Source of the DNA: an uncultured Paenibacillus sp.
GTDB taxonomy: Bacteria; Bacillota; Bacilli; Paenibacillales; Paenibacillaceae
Length of the DNA stretch: 64,000 bases
NCBI GenBank assembly: GCA_937895345.1
Contig: CALAWP010000074.1
Location: 124,001-188,000, forward strand
Direction: 5' to 3'
The translations under genes and the position numbers were made by a program. Positions 55,429-64,000 of the stretch are shown here, one piece after another (positions within the stretch are counted from its first letter, which is position 1; each line of letters begins with the position of its first letter). Under the pieces are notes generated by a model, which saw only the letters and a program-made list of their open reading frames with translations, had not been told where the DNA came from and made no database searches.

Positions 55429-58400
55429 CTACTCGTCGCCCTGCTCGGTTTCCTCCACAATCGCAAGCAGCAGCGTTACGGCTTCCGCTCGGGTTGTCAG
55501 TCGGGCGGGCGCAAAGCGGTTGTTCCCCATTCCTTGCATCAAGCCCTGCTCATAGACTGCCGCAATATACGGTCTGGCCCAGACGGGCGACCGATCCCAG
55601 TCGCTGAACGGAGGCGCTGCGTCCGGAAGCGGCTCGAGACCGAGCAGCCTGACGATCATCACCGCCATTTCGCTGCGGGTCAGTCCGCGATCGGCCCGGA
55701 AGGTGCCGTCGTCGTAACCGGTGATGACGCCCGCCGCCACCGCGCCTGCGACATGCGGCTTCGCCCAAGCCGGAATTTGTCCGTCGTCGGCAAAGGCCGG
55801 CTCCGCACCTTCGGCCTTCAGGGAGAAGGCGCGCCCAAGCAATGTCGCAAACTCAGCCCGGGTAATGGTTCTATCCGGCTTGAAGCTGCCGTCTCCATAA
55901 CCCTGTACGAGGCCGGAGGCCAATGCTTGCTTGACCGTTTCCGCCGCCCAATGCGTGGCCGGAACGTCAGACGGCAGCATGACGGGCGCGGCCGTTGGCG
56001 TCGGGCTTGGCGACGATAATGACGTCGGTGCCGGCGATGCGCTCGACGTTGACGTCGGGCTTGGCGACGATGTTGACGTCGGTGCCGGCGACGCGCTCGG
56101 CGTTGACGTCGGGCTTGGCGACGATGTTGACGTCGGTGCCGGCGACGCGCTCGGCGTTGACGTCGGGCTTGGCGACGACGTTGACGTCGGTGTCGGCGTT
56201 GGCGCGGCTTCTATCGTCAATTCCAGCACAACCGACTGACGGCCGTCTTCCGTCGTCAGCACAAGCTTCGTCTGCCCTTCGGCAAGAGCCTTGATCGTAA
56301 TCGTGCCGCGGTTGCCGCTCACTTCGGCGAGCGCGGGATCGTCAAGCGTCGCGCTCACGTTCCGATTGGGCGCATTGAACGGCAGCACCACCGCGTCGAT
56401 GCTGCGCTCCTCGCCGACCTTCAGCTCAAGGTCCGATTCGTCGACATGAAGGCCGACGACATATTCGGTCAAGCTGAAATCGTCGCAATAGACGGGCGCC
56501 GCGCCGTTCCAGCGGTAGCAGAATACCGCCGCGCTTGTGTTCGTCGGGCCGGTTGTAAATTGGAACGTCGTCTCTATGTAATCCAGGCTCGAGATCGCCT
56601 TCACGACTTGCCCGCTGCCAAAGTTTTTGACGCCGATATCCATGGAATCCGCCGCATTCGATACCTTGCCATAGCCGGTGAGCCGGTACGTCGTATTGGG
56701 CTGCAAATTCGACACCGTCTGCTCCAGCGACCCTTCGGAGCTGCCGATGCTGCCGGCCTTCAGGCCCGATCGGGCGTTGCCGTTCGCCAAAGCACCCGTT
56801 TTCCAAGAACCCCACGGCGCCAACGTTTCGTTCTCAAAGCCCGGATTGCCCATATATTTGTTATCGTATTCGAATGGCGGAACAACGGTCACATGAATGA
56901 CGCCGCCAAACTCCCCTTCGGTTGCGGCAACTGTAATGAAGGCGTTTCCTTCCTCCAGCCCCTCCAGCCTGATGCTGCCGAAGTTGCCGGAGGCGGATGC
57001 CACGGTCTCATTGCTGTTCGCGATGGCGAAGGTTTTGTCGGTCGCATTGCCCGGCAGCACGCGGACGGGTATGTCGGCTTGCTCTCCAAGCTGCAGCACC
57101 ACGCGCCTGTCGGCCAGCTCCAGTCCGGTTACCGGCACATGCTCCGGCTCAACGCCCGGTCCGTTGTACGCTCCCCGGTTCGGACGCTCCGTGGCCGATA
57201 CTTCATGGCCCCAATAATCGAGTCCGCCGTTATCCGCAATGAGCACCCCGCTTCCCAGCGCCGGTGAACCTTGCATCAGCTTATACCCGTCCAGCGTGCC
57301 GCGTCCGATGCCGCCGCTGCCTGGGTAGACGAGCTTCGGATCTTCAGTGCTTTTGTTCGCGTCATGCGGTTCGCCGCTCGTATGAACGCCATAAATCGTA
57401 TTATGGTCGAAGGTGAAAGATGCGATGTTGGACAGTCCTTCCCAAGCGCCCGCTCCTTCCAGATAGAACAAATTGTTTGTAAAAGAGATTGATCGCGGAT
57501 AGCCACCCCAGCTCGAAGCGTAGATCGGTTTGGCCGTTGAGCCTTGCCCTAAATAAATGGTGTTGTTGTACACCTGCGTATTCGTCGTTGGTCCCGACAG
57601 CTGAAAGACGCGCTCCTTGTCGTTCTGGCTAATGTTGTACCGCACAATGCCGCCGTCGTTGACCGCGCCTGAAGACTGGCAGATAAGAATAAAACCGCCG
57701 TCATTGTCATGGCTGTAGTTGTACTGCACAATGGTGCCCGTCTGACCGTAATCGATATCGAAGCCTTGGCCGTCCTGGGTCGTATGACCGCCCGACGCTT
57801 CGTTGAATTGAATAAGGGTCCGGTCCGCGTTCCATGCCCAGATGCCCGCATTCACTACACCCGAGCGCATATTGAAGCCGTTTACCGTGTTGTACTGCAC
57901 GACCGCGTCAACAGTAGCCATTGGCACAATACCGTCGCCGCCGACATCGTGTACATAGTTGTTCTGAATGAGCACGTCGCGGCTCGGATACCAGTTGGGC
58001 GCGCCCGTGCAGCCGCTGTCCGGCCTGCACCAGTAATCCGAGTTGATGTCGATGCCGGTGCGGTCCACTCTCGGCCCAACCGTATTCCCTTCAATCCGAA
58101 TGCCGTTAAAGTTGGACGGTACGGCACCCGCCATCGTCCGCACTTTAATGCCGCTGCTGCCGTTGCCGTCCTTGACATTATTGCCGTATACGTCATGGAC
58201 ATGGTTGCCGACAATGCGAATATGATGTAAGGTGCCGGCATCGTTGTTGACGACGTAAATGCCGTTCTTTTTCGAGCGCTGATTGATCGATCGCCGGTCT
58301 CCGTCGTCATTCGTCACTTCCAGATTGCGAATTTCCCAAAATTGCTGGTTGTACAAATAAACGGCGGCCTCATTGCCGTTGCCGTTAATGAGCGGCGGCA

Positions 58401-58740
58401 GCTCCTCCTCGCCATAAACGTCGATTACGATCGGACGTCCCTCCTCGCCGCTTCCTTGCGGATGCAAGGTGCCAAGCCAAGTTCCTCCCCGCTTGAACAG
58501 AATGCGGTCTCCGGGTTGAAACACCGTCTCGTTGACCTTGTCGAGCGTCCGCCATGCGTTCGCTCCTTCGCCGGTGCCCGCGCTGGCGTCGTCTCCGGCC
58601 TCGCTGTCAATATAATAGACGTTGCCTGCCGGCTCCGCCTGCGCAGCCGGCGCCCATCCTGGAGCTGCAGCGTACAGCGCGATCAGCAGGGACATGACGA
58701 ACGCAATCCTGCTGAGGCCTTTCCTCCCTGGTGCCTGCAT
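55429..58740 (-). CDS. SLH-anchored parallel beta-helix polysaccharide enzyme
   Basis: A 1103-residue exported protein from ATG 58740 (GGGGGAG upstream) with a signal peptide ending AAQAEPAG. Residues about 45-530 are a right-handed parallel beta-helix (NVYYIDSEAGDDASAGTGEG at the start, then many IRIVGNHVHDVYGNNV-type coils), as in polysaccharide lyases and some hydrolases. Next are a BIG2-like Ig domain (about 535-622), a CBM4/9-like module (about 625-765) and a second BIG2-like domain (about 766-840). A Ser/Thr/Pro linker encoded by a 54-base repeat follows, then three SLH repeats (about 920-1095). It lies 30 bases after the PpiC-like gene. Specificity is unknown. Confidence 0.85.
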   Translation of the reverse strand: MQAPGRKGLSRIAFVMSLLIALYAAAPGWAPAAQAEPAGNVYYIDSEAGDDASAGTGEGANAWRTLDKVNETVFQPGDRILFKRGGTWLGTLHPQGSGEEGRPIVIDVYGEEELPPLINGNGNEAAVYLYNQQFWEIRNLEVTNDDGDRRSINQRSKKNGIYVVNNDAGTLHHIRIVGNHVHDVYGNNVKDGNGSSGIKVRTMAGAVPSNFNGIRIEGNTVGPRVDRTGIDINSDYWCRPDSGCTGAPNWYPSRDVLIQNNYVHDVGGDGIVPMATVDAVVQYNTVNGFNMRSGVVNAGIWAWNADRTLIQFNEASGGHTTQDGQGFDIDYGQTGTIVQYNYSHDNDGGFILICQSSGAVNDGGIVRYNISQNDKERVFQLSGPTTNTQVYNNTIYLGQGSTAKPIYASSWGGYPRSISFTNNLFYLEGAGAWEGLSNIASFTFDHNTIYGVHTSGEPHDANKSTEDPKLVYPGSGGIGRGTLDGYKLMQGSPALGSGVLIADNGGLDYWGHEVSATERPNRGAYNGPGVEPEHVPVTGLELADRRVVLQLGEQADIPVRVLPGNATDKTFAIANSNETVASASGNFGSIRLEGLEEGNAFITVAATEGEFGGVIHVTVVPPFEYDNKYMGNPGFENETLAPWGSWKTGALANGNARSGLKAGSIGSSEGSLEQTVSNLQPNTTYRLTGYGKVSNAADSMDIGVKNFGSGQVVKAISSLDYIETTFQFTTGPTNTSAAVFCYRWNGAAPVYCDDFSLTEYVVGLHVDESDLELKVGEERSIDAVVLPFNAPNRNVSATLDDPALAEVSGNRGTITIKALAEGQTKLVLTTEDGRQSVVLELTIEAAPTPTPTSTSSPSPTSTPSASPAPTSTSSPSPTSTPSASPAPTSTSSPSPTSTSSASPAPTSLSSPSPTPTAAPVMLPSDVPATHWAAETVKQALASGLVQGYGDGSFKPDRTITRAEFATLLGRAFSLKAEGAEPAFADDGQIPAWAKPHVAGAVAAGVITGYDDGTFRADRGLTRSEMAVMIVRLLGLEPLPDAAPPFSDWDRSPVWARPYIAAVYEQGLMQGMGNNRFAPARLTTRAEAVTLLLAIVEETEQGDE
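55999..56200. repeat. 54-base tandem repeat encoding the Ser/Thr/Pro linker
   Basis: The unit beginning GCGCTCGACGTTGACGTCGG starts at 56039, 56093 and 56147, exactly 54 bases apart, with partial copies at both ends. It encodes an 18-residue unit of the form PTSTSSPSPTSTPSASPA. Copies are nearly identical, so the linker length may vary by recombination. Confidence 0.88.
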
Positions 58741-58770
58741 TATCTCACTCTCCCCCAATTTTTGTCGCGT

Positions 58771-59751
58771 TTATTGAAAGTCGCCGTACAACGGCAACCG
58801 TTCAATCTTCGCCGCATGGACCAACGCCCCGATATGGGCGTCGAACAAATGGTCGATATAACGCTGCCTCACCTCCTCGCGCACCTCTTCCAGCGTCCGA
58901 TATCCGCCTGCCTCACGGGAAAGGCTCCGGATCGCCACCAACATGCCCTGATCCTCCAGCACCGGACTGATCTCTCCTGGCTCCAAATGAAGCGCCGCAT
59001 GATAGAAGTCGTTCCGGTATTTGGACAAATCGCGATAATTGGTTTCATCGATCACTTCGGTCTGCACCGTCCCGGCGCTTTCCGTCCGTCCGGCATCCAG
59101 CATTTGAGGCTCGGCCCCTTCCAACAGCTGACCGCGCAGCGCTTCCGCCCGGTCCAGAGCCGTCTGGCGCGCTTCCCCGTAGCCGTCTAAATCATCGGAT
59201 TGAATCGGCACCGTCACTTTCAGCAGCTTAATGATGTCGTGCTTTCGGGCAAAACGGTCCATGTTGTCAGCAAAATAATTTTCCAGCGCGTGGTCGCTTA
59301 TATCGAACCGGGTGCGCACCATCAGCTCCGTTAGACGGTTCTCCAAGTCGGCCTGCCTGTTGTCGTAGTAGTTGACCGCGCTAAAACGTTGCGGCCCTGC
59401 AATCCATTCGCCTCTGTCCAACGCCGTTTGCCGCCGCCGGTTTTCGCGCTCCAGTTCGTCCAGAAACGCCGAATATGCAGCAGACTCCAGCAAACCGTGC
59501 CGCACCGCCTCCTGCTGGATCGTCTTGACTCGGACAAGCGCATCCAGCGTTTGCTCTTTGTTGCGGTATTTTCTGTACACGAGCTGCCATTCTCCCCGCT
59601 CGATCGGTTCGCCATTCACATAAGCGACTATTTCCGGAGCTGTGCCGGACTTGGATTGGCCCGACGATACGGCCGGGATAAGCGCCGCGGCAGCGCCGAC
59701 GAGTACCGCTCCCGCAATGACCACCGCCAGCATGGCTCCTCTTGTGCGCAT
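58771..59751 (-). CDS. Exported PpiC/SurA-like foldase
   Basis: A 326-residue protein with one N-terminal membrane segment (MLAVVIAGAVLVGAAAALIP). The layout is SurA/PrsA-like: an N-terminal helical part (VNGEPIERGEWQLVYRKYR), then FDISDHALENYFADNMDRF, and a C-terminal part recalling a rotamase domain (HLEPGEISPVLEDQGMLVAI). The central prolyl isomerase signature is weak, so it may act only as a chaperone. It starts after AGGAGGAGG and precedes the beta-helix enzyme by 30 bases. A dedicated folding role for that exported enzyme is inferred. Confidence 0.75.
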   Translation of the reverse strand: MRTRGAMLAVVIAGAVLVGAAAALIPAVSSGQSKSGTAPEIVAYVNGEPIERGEWQLVYRKYRNKEQTLDALVRVKTIQQEAVRHGLLESAAYSAFLDELERENRRRQTALDRGEWIAGPQRFSAVNYYDNRQADLENRLTELMVRTRFDISDHALENYFADNMDRFARKHDIIKLLKVTVPIQSDDLDGYGEARQTALDRAEALRGQLLEGAEPQMLDAGRTESAGTVQTEVIDETNYRDLSKYRNDFYHAALHLEPGEISPVLEDQGMLVAIRSLSREAGGYRTLEEVREEVRQRYIDHLFDAHIGALVHAAKIERLPLYGDFQ

Positions 59752-59842
59752 AAGGCCTCCTCCTTTCGGTTCTATATTAGCTTTCGCATCCGACTGACGC
59801 TATGTCCCGGTCTTAACATTCGTGTCCCCATTCACAACTATT

Positions 59843-59856
59843 TGACAACGCTTTCA
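59843..59856 (-). promoter_or_regulatory. cre box (CcpA) before the foldase/beta-helix operon
   Basis: Read leftward, TGAAAGCGTTGTCA fits the consensus TGWNANCGNTNNCA at all 14 positions, about 90 bases before the foldase start. Confidence 0.75.
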
Positions 59857-59911
59857 GATTCGGCATTTCGGCCATCCCGATTCCAAAAGCGGCGTAAGTC
59901 CGCATGACGCC

Positions 59912-59943
59912 AAAACCCGCTCCGAAAGGACGGGGCGGGTTTT
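59912..59943 (-). terminator. Terminator of the binding-protein gene
   Basis: AAAACCCGC pairs with GCGGGTTTT around an inner GC-rich stem, just after the stop at 59965. It separates this gene from the foldase gene. Confidence 0.8.
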
Positions 59944-59964
59944 GCGAGCACTCACATATTCACT

Positions 59965-61647
59965 TTACGGGTTAACGCTCCGGTACCACTCGTTCACTTC
60001 TTGCGTCATTTGGTCGCCGCCTTTGCTTTTCCAATCCGCCACAAAAGCGTCGAATTTGTCCAGCGGCTCATTGCCGTAAATGATTTTGGCGAACGTTTCA
60101 AGCTCCATCGTTTTCAGGTTGTCGCCTTTGCTTCTCATCGTTTCGGTTGGCGCGCCAAGGAACTCGGTCGGCGCGTTGATGCCCTGCATTTTATAGTTCA
60201 GCGCCCCCGCCCGGATCATCTCGGGATCCTGCGTCACAATTTCCTTGTGCGCCCGGGATTGCACCTCGCCGCCCTTCTCGATGTAATCGTAATTAGCCGA
60301 ATCCCGGAAAGGAATGGCCGGAACGTTCCAGAACAAATTGTATTTGCCCGAGCTGGCAATCTTATCGAGCGGAGTCGGGAATTTCGTATGATCGTAGATC
60401 GGCTCGCCGTCCACAATGGCGTAATCATAACCCTCGAAGAAGCCGTCCTTGAACTCGCCCGTTCCGAACGGGTGGTCATATATTTTGTCAAAGTAGAGGA
60501 AGAACGCTTCCATGTGCTCAAAATCCTTGTTGAACATCATGACCTTCCCTTCGTTTACGTAGCCCGTGTAGCGTGCCGACTTGCCGTCCGGACCGGTCGG
60601 AAGCGGATATGCGCGCAGCTTGGCGTCCGGATTGTTAGCGATCGTATCGCCGAGCGGCCATCCATGCGCCCAGAACGGGGCGGCAATCATACCAGCTTTG
60701 CCTTGTATAAAGCTTTCCGTCGCTTTAATTTCGTCGATGGCTGCCATTTCCGGGTCCAGATACCCCAAATCGTACCATTCATGCAGCTTGCCCAGCCCTT
60801 GCTTGATTTCCGGCTGAACCGAGCCATACTGCAGCGTGCCGTCGGCCGCTGTCTGCCAAGCACCCGGAACAAACTTGCCCGTATAAGCGCCGAATACGAA
60901 GCTGATATCGGACATCCAATTCGAGAAGCCGTTGCGCGCCGAGAGTGCAAAGCCAAACGTATCCTTCTTGTTATTGCCGTCCGGATCCCCGTTGGTGAAC
61001 GCATCCATAACGGCTTCAAACTCTTCGATAGTGGTTGGCGCCTGCAGCTCCAAATTATCGAGCCAATCCTGACGGACCCACAACACGGGGTTTGTCCCGT
61101 CGCCGGCGGCGAATATCGGGAGGCCCAGCAGTTGATCCCCCTTCTTCACTTGATTCAGCGAAGCGCCGTTGTCGGCATACAGCTCTTTGATACGTTCGCT
61201 TGCATACTTGTCGAATTCCTCGCTAATATCTTTCACTTTACCAGATTCGATCAGATCGGCGATCAGGTTGGTATCCTGCACGATGAACACATCGGGAAGC
61301 TGATCTTTCGAAGTCAGCGACAGCCTGATCTTCGTATGGTAAGCGCCGTTGTCCGTCGTATTCCAGAGATCCTTGATTTCGATCCCCAATCTTTCCTTTG
61401 CCCATCGGTTATGCACATTGTTGTTAATATCTTCACCGTTAATGAAGGTGTAATCAGTGCCAACTGGCCGGGCTGTCGTAATTGTAATGGGCGGATCAAA
61501 TTTGCCTTCGGCATTAAGCTTGCCTGTCTGCTGGCCGGTCGGCGCTTCGGTTGCGTTTCCTCCGTTGCCGTTCCCGCCGGAAGAGCAGCCGACCACACCT
61601 GCCATCACAATTGCAAGCGTCAAAGAAATCCATTTTCTGGTCTTCAT
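59965..61647 (-). CDS. Lipoprotein sugar-binding protein of ABC importer (LplA/YtcQ type)
   Basis: A 560-residue extracellular solute-binding protein. ATG 61647 follows GAGAGGGG; the frame extends to 61707 without support. The lipobox is GVVGC with Cys21, followed by a Gly/Asn-rich stretch. The rest has the two-lobe pattern of LplA/YtcQ proteins (DVFIVQDTNLIADLIESG, VLWVRQDWLDNLELQAP). It should deliver oligosaccharide to the LplB/LplC-type permeases encoded at 50-52 kb, from which the regulator pair and the foldase/beta-helix genes separate it. The upstream 280 bases hold a weak cre-like TGTAAGCGGAAACG (61774-61787) and no gene. Confidence 0.9.
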   Translation of the reverse strand: MKTRKWISLTLAIVMAGVVGCSSGGNGNGGNATEAPTGQQTGKLNAEGKFDPPITITTARPVGTDYTFINGEDINNNVHNRWAKERLGIEIKDLWNTTDNGAYHTKIRLSLTSKDQLPDVFIVQDTNLIADLIESGKVKDISEEFDKYASERIKELYADNGASLNQVKKGDQLLGLPIFAAGDGTNPVLWVRQDWLDNLELQAPTTIEEFEAVMDAFTNGDPDGNNKKDTFGFALSARNGFSNWMSDISFVFGAYTGKFVPGAWQTAADGTLQYGSVQPEIKQGLGKLHEWYDLGYLDPEMAAIDEIKATESFIQGKAGMIAAPFWAHGWPLGDTIANNPDAKLRAYPLPTGPDGKSARYTGYVNEGKVMMFNKDFEHMEAFFLYFDKIYDHPFGTGEFKDGFFEGYDYAIVDGEPIYDHTKFPTPLDKIASSGKYNLFWNVPAIPFRDSANYDYIEKGGEVQSRAHKEIVTQDPEMIRAGALNYKMQGINAPTEFLGAPTETMRSKGDNLKTMELETFAKIIYGNEPLDKFDAFVADWKSKGGDQMTQEVNEWYRSVNP

Positions 61648-61927
61648 TGTTAAGCCCCTCTCTGTGATTGTTTCGTGTACACCCACATCGTAACAAAGGG
61701 ACAACAATCGCGATATGCCCCGATATGAACATCTATGGCCTCTACATCAATGATGACGATGGTCGCTATTCGTTGTAAGCGGAAACGCTCAACGACAATG
61801 TTCCCAATGGAGAGCAGAGCCATGCCATGCGCAACTTCTGCATGGCGGGAGGGCGAATTTGCGGAACGAACCGGAGCCGATGAGCGAAAAAGTCATTGGA
61901 TATTTTATCCACAATTAAGGAAGGCTA

Positions 61928-62251
61928 ATGGAAATCCCGAAACGAAGAAAGGAGTTCCTATCCCTTATGCAACAACAACAACAAGCTCAAGGGCAGCAGC
62001 AGCCCGTCATGCCCCAACCGCCGCAAATCATTACTACAAAAGACCATCTTTACTTGAAGGATCAATTATCGTGGGAGCTTGTGGCCATGAAAAAATGCCG
62101 GCATTTCGCCCAAGAATGCTCCGATCAGGAAATTAGCCAGGCTATAGACAAGGCCGGTCAAATGCATCAGCGTCATTATGAGCTGCTGTTAAAGCATCTG
62201 CAAAACAATAACACATCGGAATTGCAACACATCCATCAGCTGCAACAATAA
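61928..62251 (+). CDS. Spore coat protein, CotF-related
   Basis: A 107-residue protein with a Gln-rich N-terminal stretch and the helical segments ITTKDHLYLKDQLSWELVAM, CSDQEISQAIDKAGQMHQR and HYELLLKHLQ. This matches small coat proteins found beside CotF-like genes in Paenibacillus. Start: ATG 61928 has GGAAGG close by; ATG 61967 with AAAGGAG is an alternative and would give 94 residues. It lies 14 bases before the next coat gene, so the two probably form one sporulation operon. Confidence 0.78.
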   Translation: MEIPKRRKEFLSLMQQQQQAQGQQQPVMPQPPQIITTKDHLYLKDQLSWELVAMKKCRHFAQECSDQEISQAIDKAGQMHQRHYELLLKHLQNNNTSELQHIHQLQQ

Positions 62252-62265
62252 GGAGCGTGCCGAAC

Positions 62266-62634
62266 ATGAACCAAAATCAAAACCAAAATCAAAACCCGAA
62301 TACGATCAAAAACCCTAAGCCGGCCTACGAACCGCAAGTTAAAGGACCTGAACTGAACGACAGAGACCGGTTAAACGACATTCTCGCGCTTGAAAAATAT
62401 TTAACCGACAGCTTTAATGTATCTGCCAGAGAAGCGAGCCATGCGGGTCTTCACCAAGACATCATGACGGTATTGAACGAAACGCATCAATGCCAGTACG
62501 GGATGTACGAGCTGATGTTTCGGAAAGGGCACTATAAATTAGAGGCGGAGGAACAGAACAAGCTTGATCAGTCCCATCAGCAATTTAGCGGCTACAGCTC
62601 GCAATTTCCGTACCCGGGCACGCTTGTCCAATGA
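62266..62634 (+). CDS. CotF family spore coat protein
   Basis: A 122-residue coat protein with an Asn/Gln-rich start (MNQNQNQNQNPN) and the CotF-like helices LNDILALEKYLTDSFNVS, EASHAGLHQDIMTVLNE and CQYGMYELMFRKGHYKLE. ATG 62266 has AAGGAG ten bases upstream; GTG 62257 is too close to it. It follows its smaller partner and ends before a terminator. It is expected in the spore coat, produced late in sporulation. Confidence 0.85.
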   Translation: MNQNQNQNQNPNTIKNPKPAYEPQVKGPELNDRDRLNDILALEKYLTDSFNVSAREASHAGLHQDIMTVLNETHQCQYGMYELMFRKGHYKLEAEEQNKLDQSHQQFSGYSSQFPYPGTLVQ

Positions 62635-62705
62635 AGTGTCTTCACCGTTGCGGCTGATGCGGCACTCAAAGAGATCACGGCGTTCCGTCGGGTGCGCACA
62701 AGATT

Positions 62706-62735
62706 GGAAAGACCGCCTATTAAAGCGGTCTTTCC
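62706..62735 (+). terminator. Terminator between coat genes and pectate lyase
   Basis: GGAAAGACCGC pairs with GCGGTCTTTCC around eight bases. It can serve both converging genes; the T-run is short. Confidence 0.7.
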
Positions 62736-62773
62736 GGCCCTTCTGTTCCACTACATAGCAGAACGCAAACTCG

Positions 62774-64000
62774 TTATTCCACTTTCATATAAAAGAGATT
62801 CGTCACGCTGTCCTTTGTAATGGCGTGCGCGCCTGGCGCAAGCGTTACGCTGACTATGCCGTTCGTTATCGGATAACTCGTTCCATCGATCTTGATTTTG
62901 GTGCCGTCCGCCGAGTTCAACACTAAAGTTAAGGTGGAGGTTGTCGTAGTCGTAAACGCGATGCTGGTCGAGCTTTCGATTTTCAAGCATTGCGTGAGCG
63001 TCAGACCGTTATAGGTCACCGTCCCTTTGGTCGTCGACAGATTCCCTTGAATATCGAAGAAGCCGCTCGTCTTTCCATCCGTCGTGAAGTTATGCACATA
63101 GGCTCCGGCGCCCGGAGTTGGAGTCGCTGTCGCCGTTGGCGCGGCCGACGGCGTTGGAGCGGTTGTTGGCGTCGGCGCGCCCGTCGGTGCCGGAGTCGCG
63201 GTCGGCGTCGGTACGGACGGGTTGGAATTCCCTCCTACGGATACAAGCTGAGATTCGTAATTGACGATCGCCGACATCAGAGCCGAGTTCACCGCATACG
63301 AATCGTCATCCACCGCATCGTTGAAGGTCCATGCGAAATCTCCGCGTCCCAACCGTCCGGCTTCCGCCGTCACGATTTGTTCAACTTGATTGACAGCGTC
63401 TATGTCGGATGCGCTCACTCCCGTGTCGACGGTCGTATCAAAGTTGTTATAGGATGTTCCGCCCGCCAAAGCTTTGTAGGAGCCTGGCACGGTTTCATTT
63501 CTCGAAGAGGCTAAGTACGCATCGAAGGAGACGGCATTCGCCGGAGCCGTTCCGGCGCTGGAGTTGGCATAAATCAAGCTGTCGGCATCCACAATGATAT
63601 TGTTAAAGGCTTTAATCATGCCGCCGTTTTCGCCCGAGAACGTGCCCTCCCCTAAGGCGTCGGTGCCTTGCCGCGAGCTCAGCATCGGATATTTGGCATT
63701 GCGGAAATAGTTCGATTCTACGAAAGCCGAGCCTCCCGTCGTGATGCCGACGCCGTATTTGGAGATGCCGTCAAAGAAATTGTTGTAAATATGAACCGAT
63801 GCGGTTCGTATACGCGGATGACGGGAATCCGAATGATCGAACCAGTTATGATGGAAGGTCACAAAAAACGGCGCCGATTCGCTCAAGCCGACAAGCGACG
63901 CTTTCCCGGAATCCCAGTAATGATTGTAGGCGATCGTAATATATGTCGAGCCTTTTTTGAGATCGGTGGAACCGTCCCCCTTCGCCTGGTCCGCATCTCC
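62774..64000 (-). CDS. PL1-type pectate lyase with C-terminal module, 5' end outside window
   Basis: The frame is open from the stop at 62774 to the window edge, giving 408 C-terminal residues. PL1 features are YITIAYNHYWDSGKASLVG, FVTFHHNWFDHSDSRHPRIR (the R-x-P-R-x-R-type catalytic site, here RHPRIR) and HIYNNFFDG. The lyase domain ends at about 62774+640. A Pro/Thr linker follows (PTPTATPAPTGAPTPTTAP), then a C-terminal beta module of about 105 residues (FFDIQGNLSTTKGTVTYNGL) found in pectate-trisaccharide-lyase-type enzymes. It carries no SLH domain at this end, so it is probably free. Confidence 0.88.
   Translation of the reverse strand, partial: GDADQAKGDGSTDLKKGSTYITIAYNHYWDSGKASLVGLSESAPFFVTFHHNWFDHSDSRHPRIRTASVHIYNNFFDGISKYGVGITTGGSAFVESNYFRNAKYPMLSSRQGTDALGEGTFSGENGGMIKAFNNIIVDADSLIYANSSAGTAPANAVSFDAYLASSRNETVPGSYKALAGGTSYNNFDTTVDTGVSASDIDAVNQVEQIVTAEAGRLGRGDFAWTFNDAVDDDSYAVNSALMSAIVNYESQLVSVGGNSNPSVPTPTATPAPTGAPTPTTAPTPSAAPTATATPTPGAGAYVHNFTTDGKTSGFFDIQGNLSTTKGTVTYNGLTLTQCLKIESSTSIAFTTTTTSTLTLVLNSADGTKIKIDGTSYPITNGIVSVTLAPGAHAITKDSVTNLFYMKVE

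Noticed and set aside
61735..62136. Plus-strand frame of 133 codons overlapping the first coat gene
   Set aside because: It is out of frame with the recognisable coat protein and lacks a ribosome binding site.

Overview
The window looks like a Paenibacillus-type chromosome (Bacillota, Paenibacillaceae). The coding sequence is moderately GC-rich, and start sites carry strong AGGAGG-type ribosome binding sites with frequent GTG and TTG starts. Secreted enzymes carry S-layer homology (SLH) anchors. There are YesM/YesN-type two-component genes beside Lpl-type sugar ABC transporters, CotF-like spore-coat genes and several CcpA (cre)-like boxes. The species cannot be fixed from the sequence alone.

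The left part (1-33 kb) is rich in conflict and stress genes. It opens with a Wadjet-type anti-plasmid SMC operon read leftward (jetA, jetB, jetC, then jetD cut by the window edge), its genes overlapping by 4-8 bases. Housekeeping genes follow: a YfbR-like HD nucleotidase, a zinc-finger protein and methionine aminopeptidase. Next come a VWA protein, a MORN-repeat membrane protein, a macro-domain protein with a fused helical tail, a 52-base tandem repeat, a permuted GH3 glucosidase and a Nudix hydrolase. At 17.6-23.6 kb three tightly packed plus-strand genes form the most interesting locus: a nitrilase-fold protein with an intact Glu-Lys-Cys triad, a Rad50/SMC-like ATPase with its own N-terminal domain and a CxxC hook, and a two-TM macro-domain protein resembling Thoeris TM-macro effectors. 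I infer an undescribed defence system. A DUF2264 protein and a kinase-like phosphotransferase follow. Then come a four-gene operon (DUF2589 protein, an unknown, a candidate caspase-like protein, a small helical protein), a holin-like toxin peptide missed by ordinary gene calling, and an rtcB-AAA ATPase-membrane protein operon. The rtcB operon is preceded by its own promoter, about 185 bases of structured RNA and a terminator.

The right part (33.5-64 kb) is for plant cell-wall degradation: a GH10 xylanase with CBM22/CBM9, a GH43 arabinanase with an inserted ricin-type trefoil, an SLH-anchored PL1 pectate lyase and a GH-A hydrolase. It also holds two sugar permeases, a YesM/YesN pair, an SLH-anchored beta-helix enzyme with a PpiC-like foldase, a lipoprotein sugar-binding protein, and a PL1 lyase cut by the right edge. 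The binding protein, foldase, beta-helix enzyme, permeases and hydrolase all read leftward around the plus-strand regulator pair, so they look like one split utilisation locus. Between the xylanase and the arabinanase lies a visibly AT-richer patch (about 36.8-40.1 kb). It holds a snapalysin/matrixin-like protease, a membrane-anchored unknown, a decayed transposase, a decayed copy of the pectate lyase 5' end, and a remnant joining a paralogue of the unknown to a carbonic anhydrase tail. Two CotF-like coat genes sit at 62 kb.
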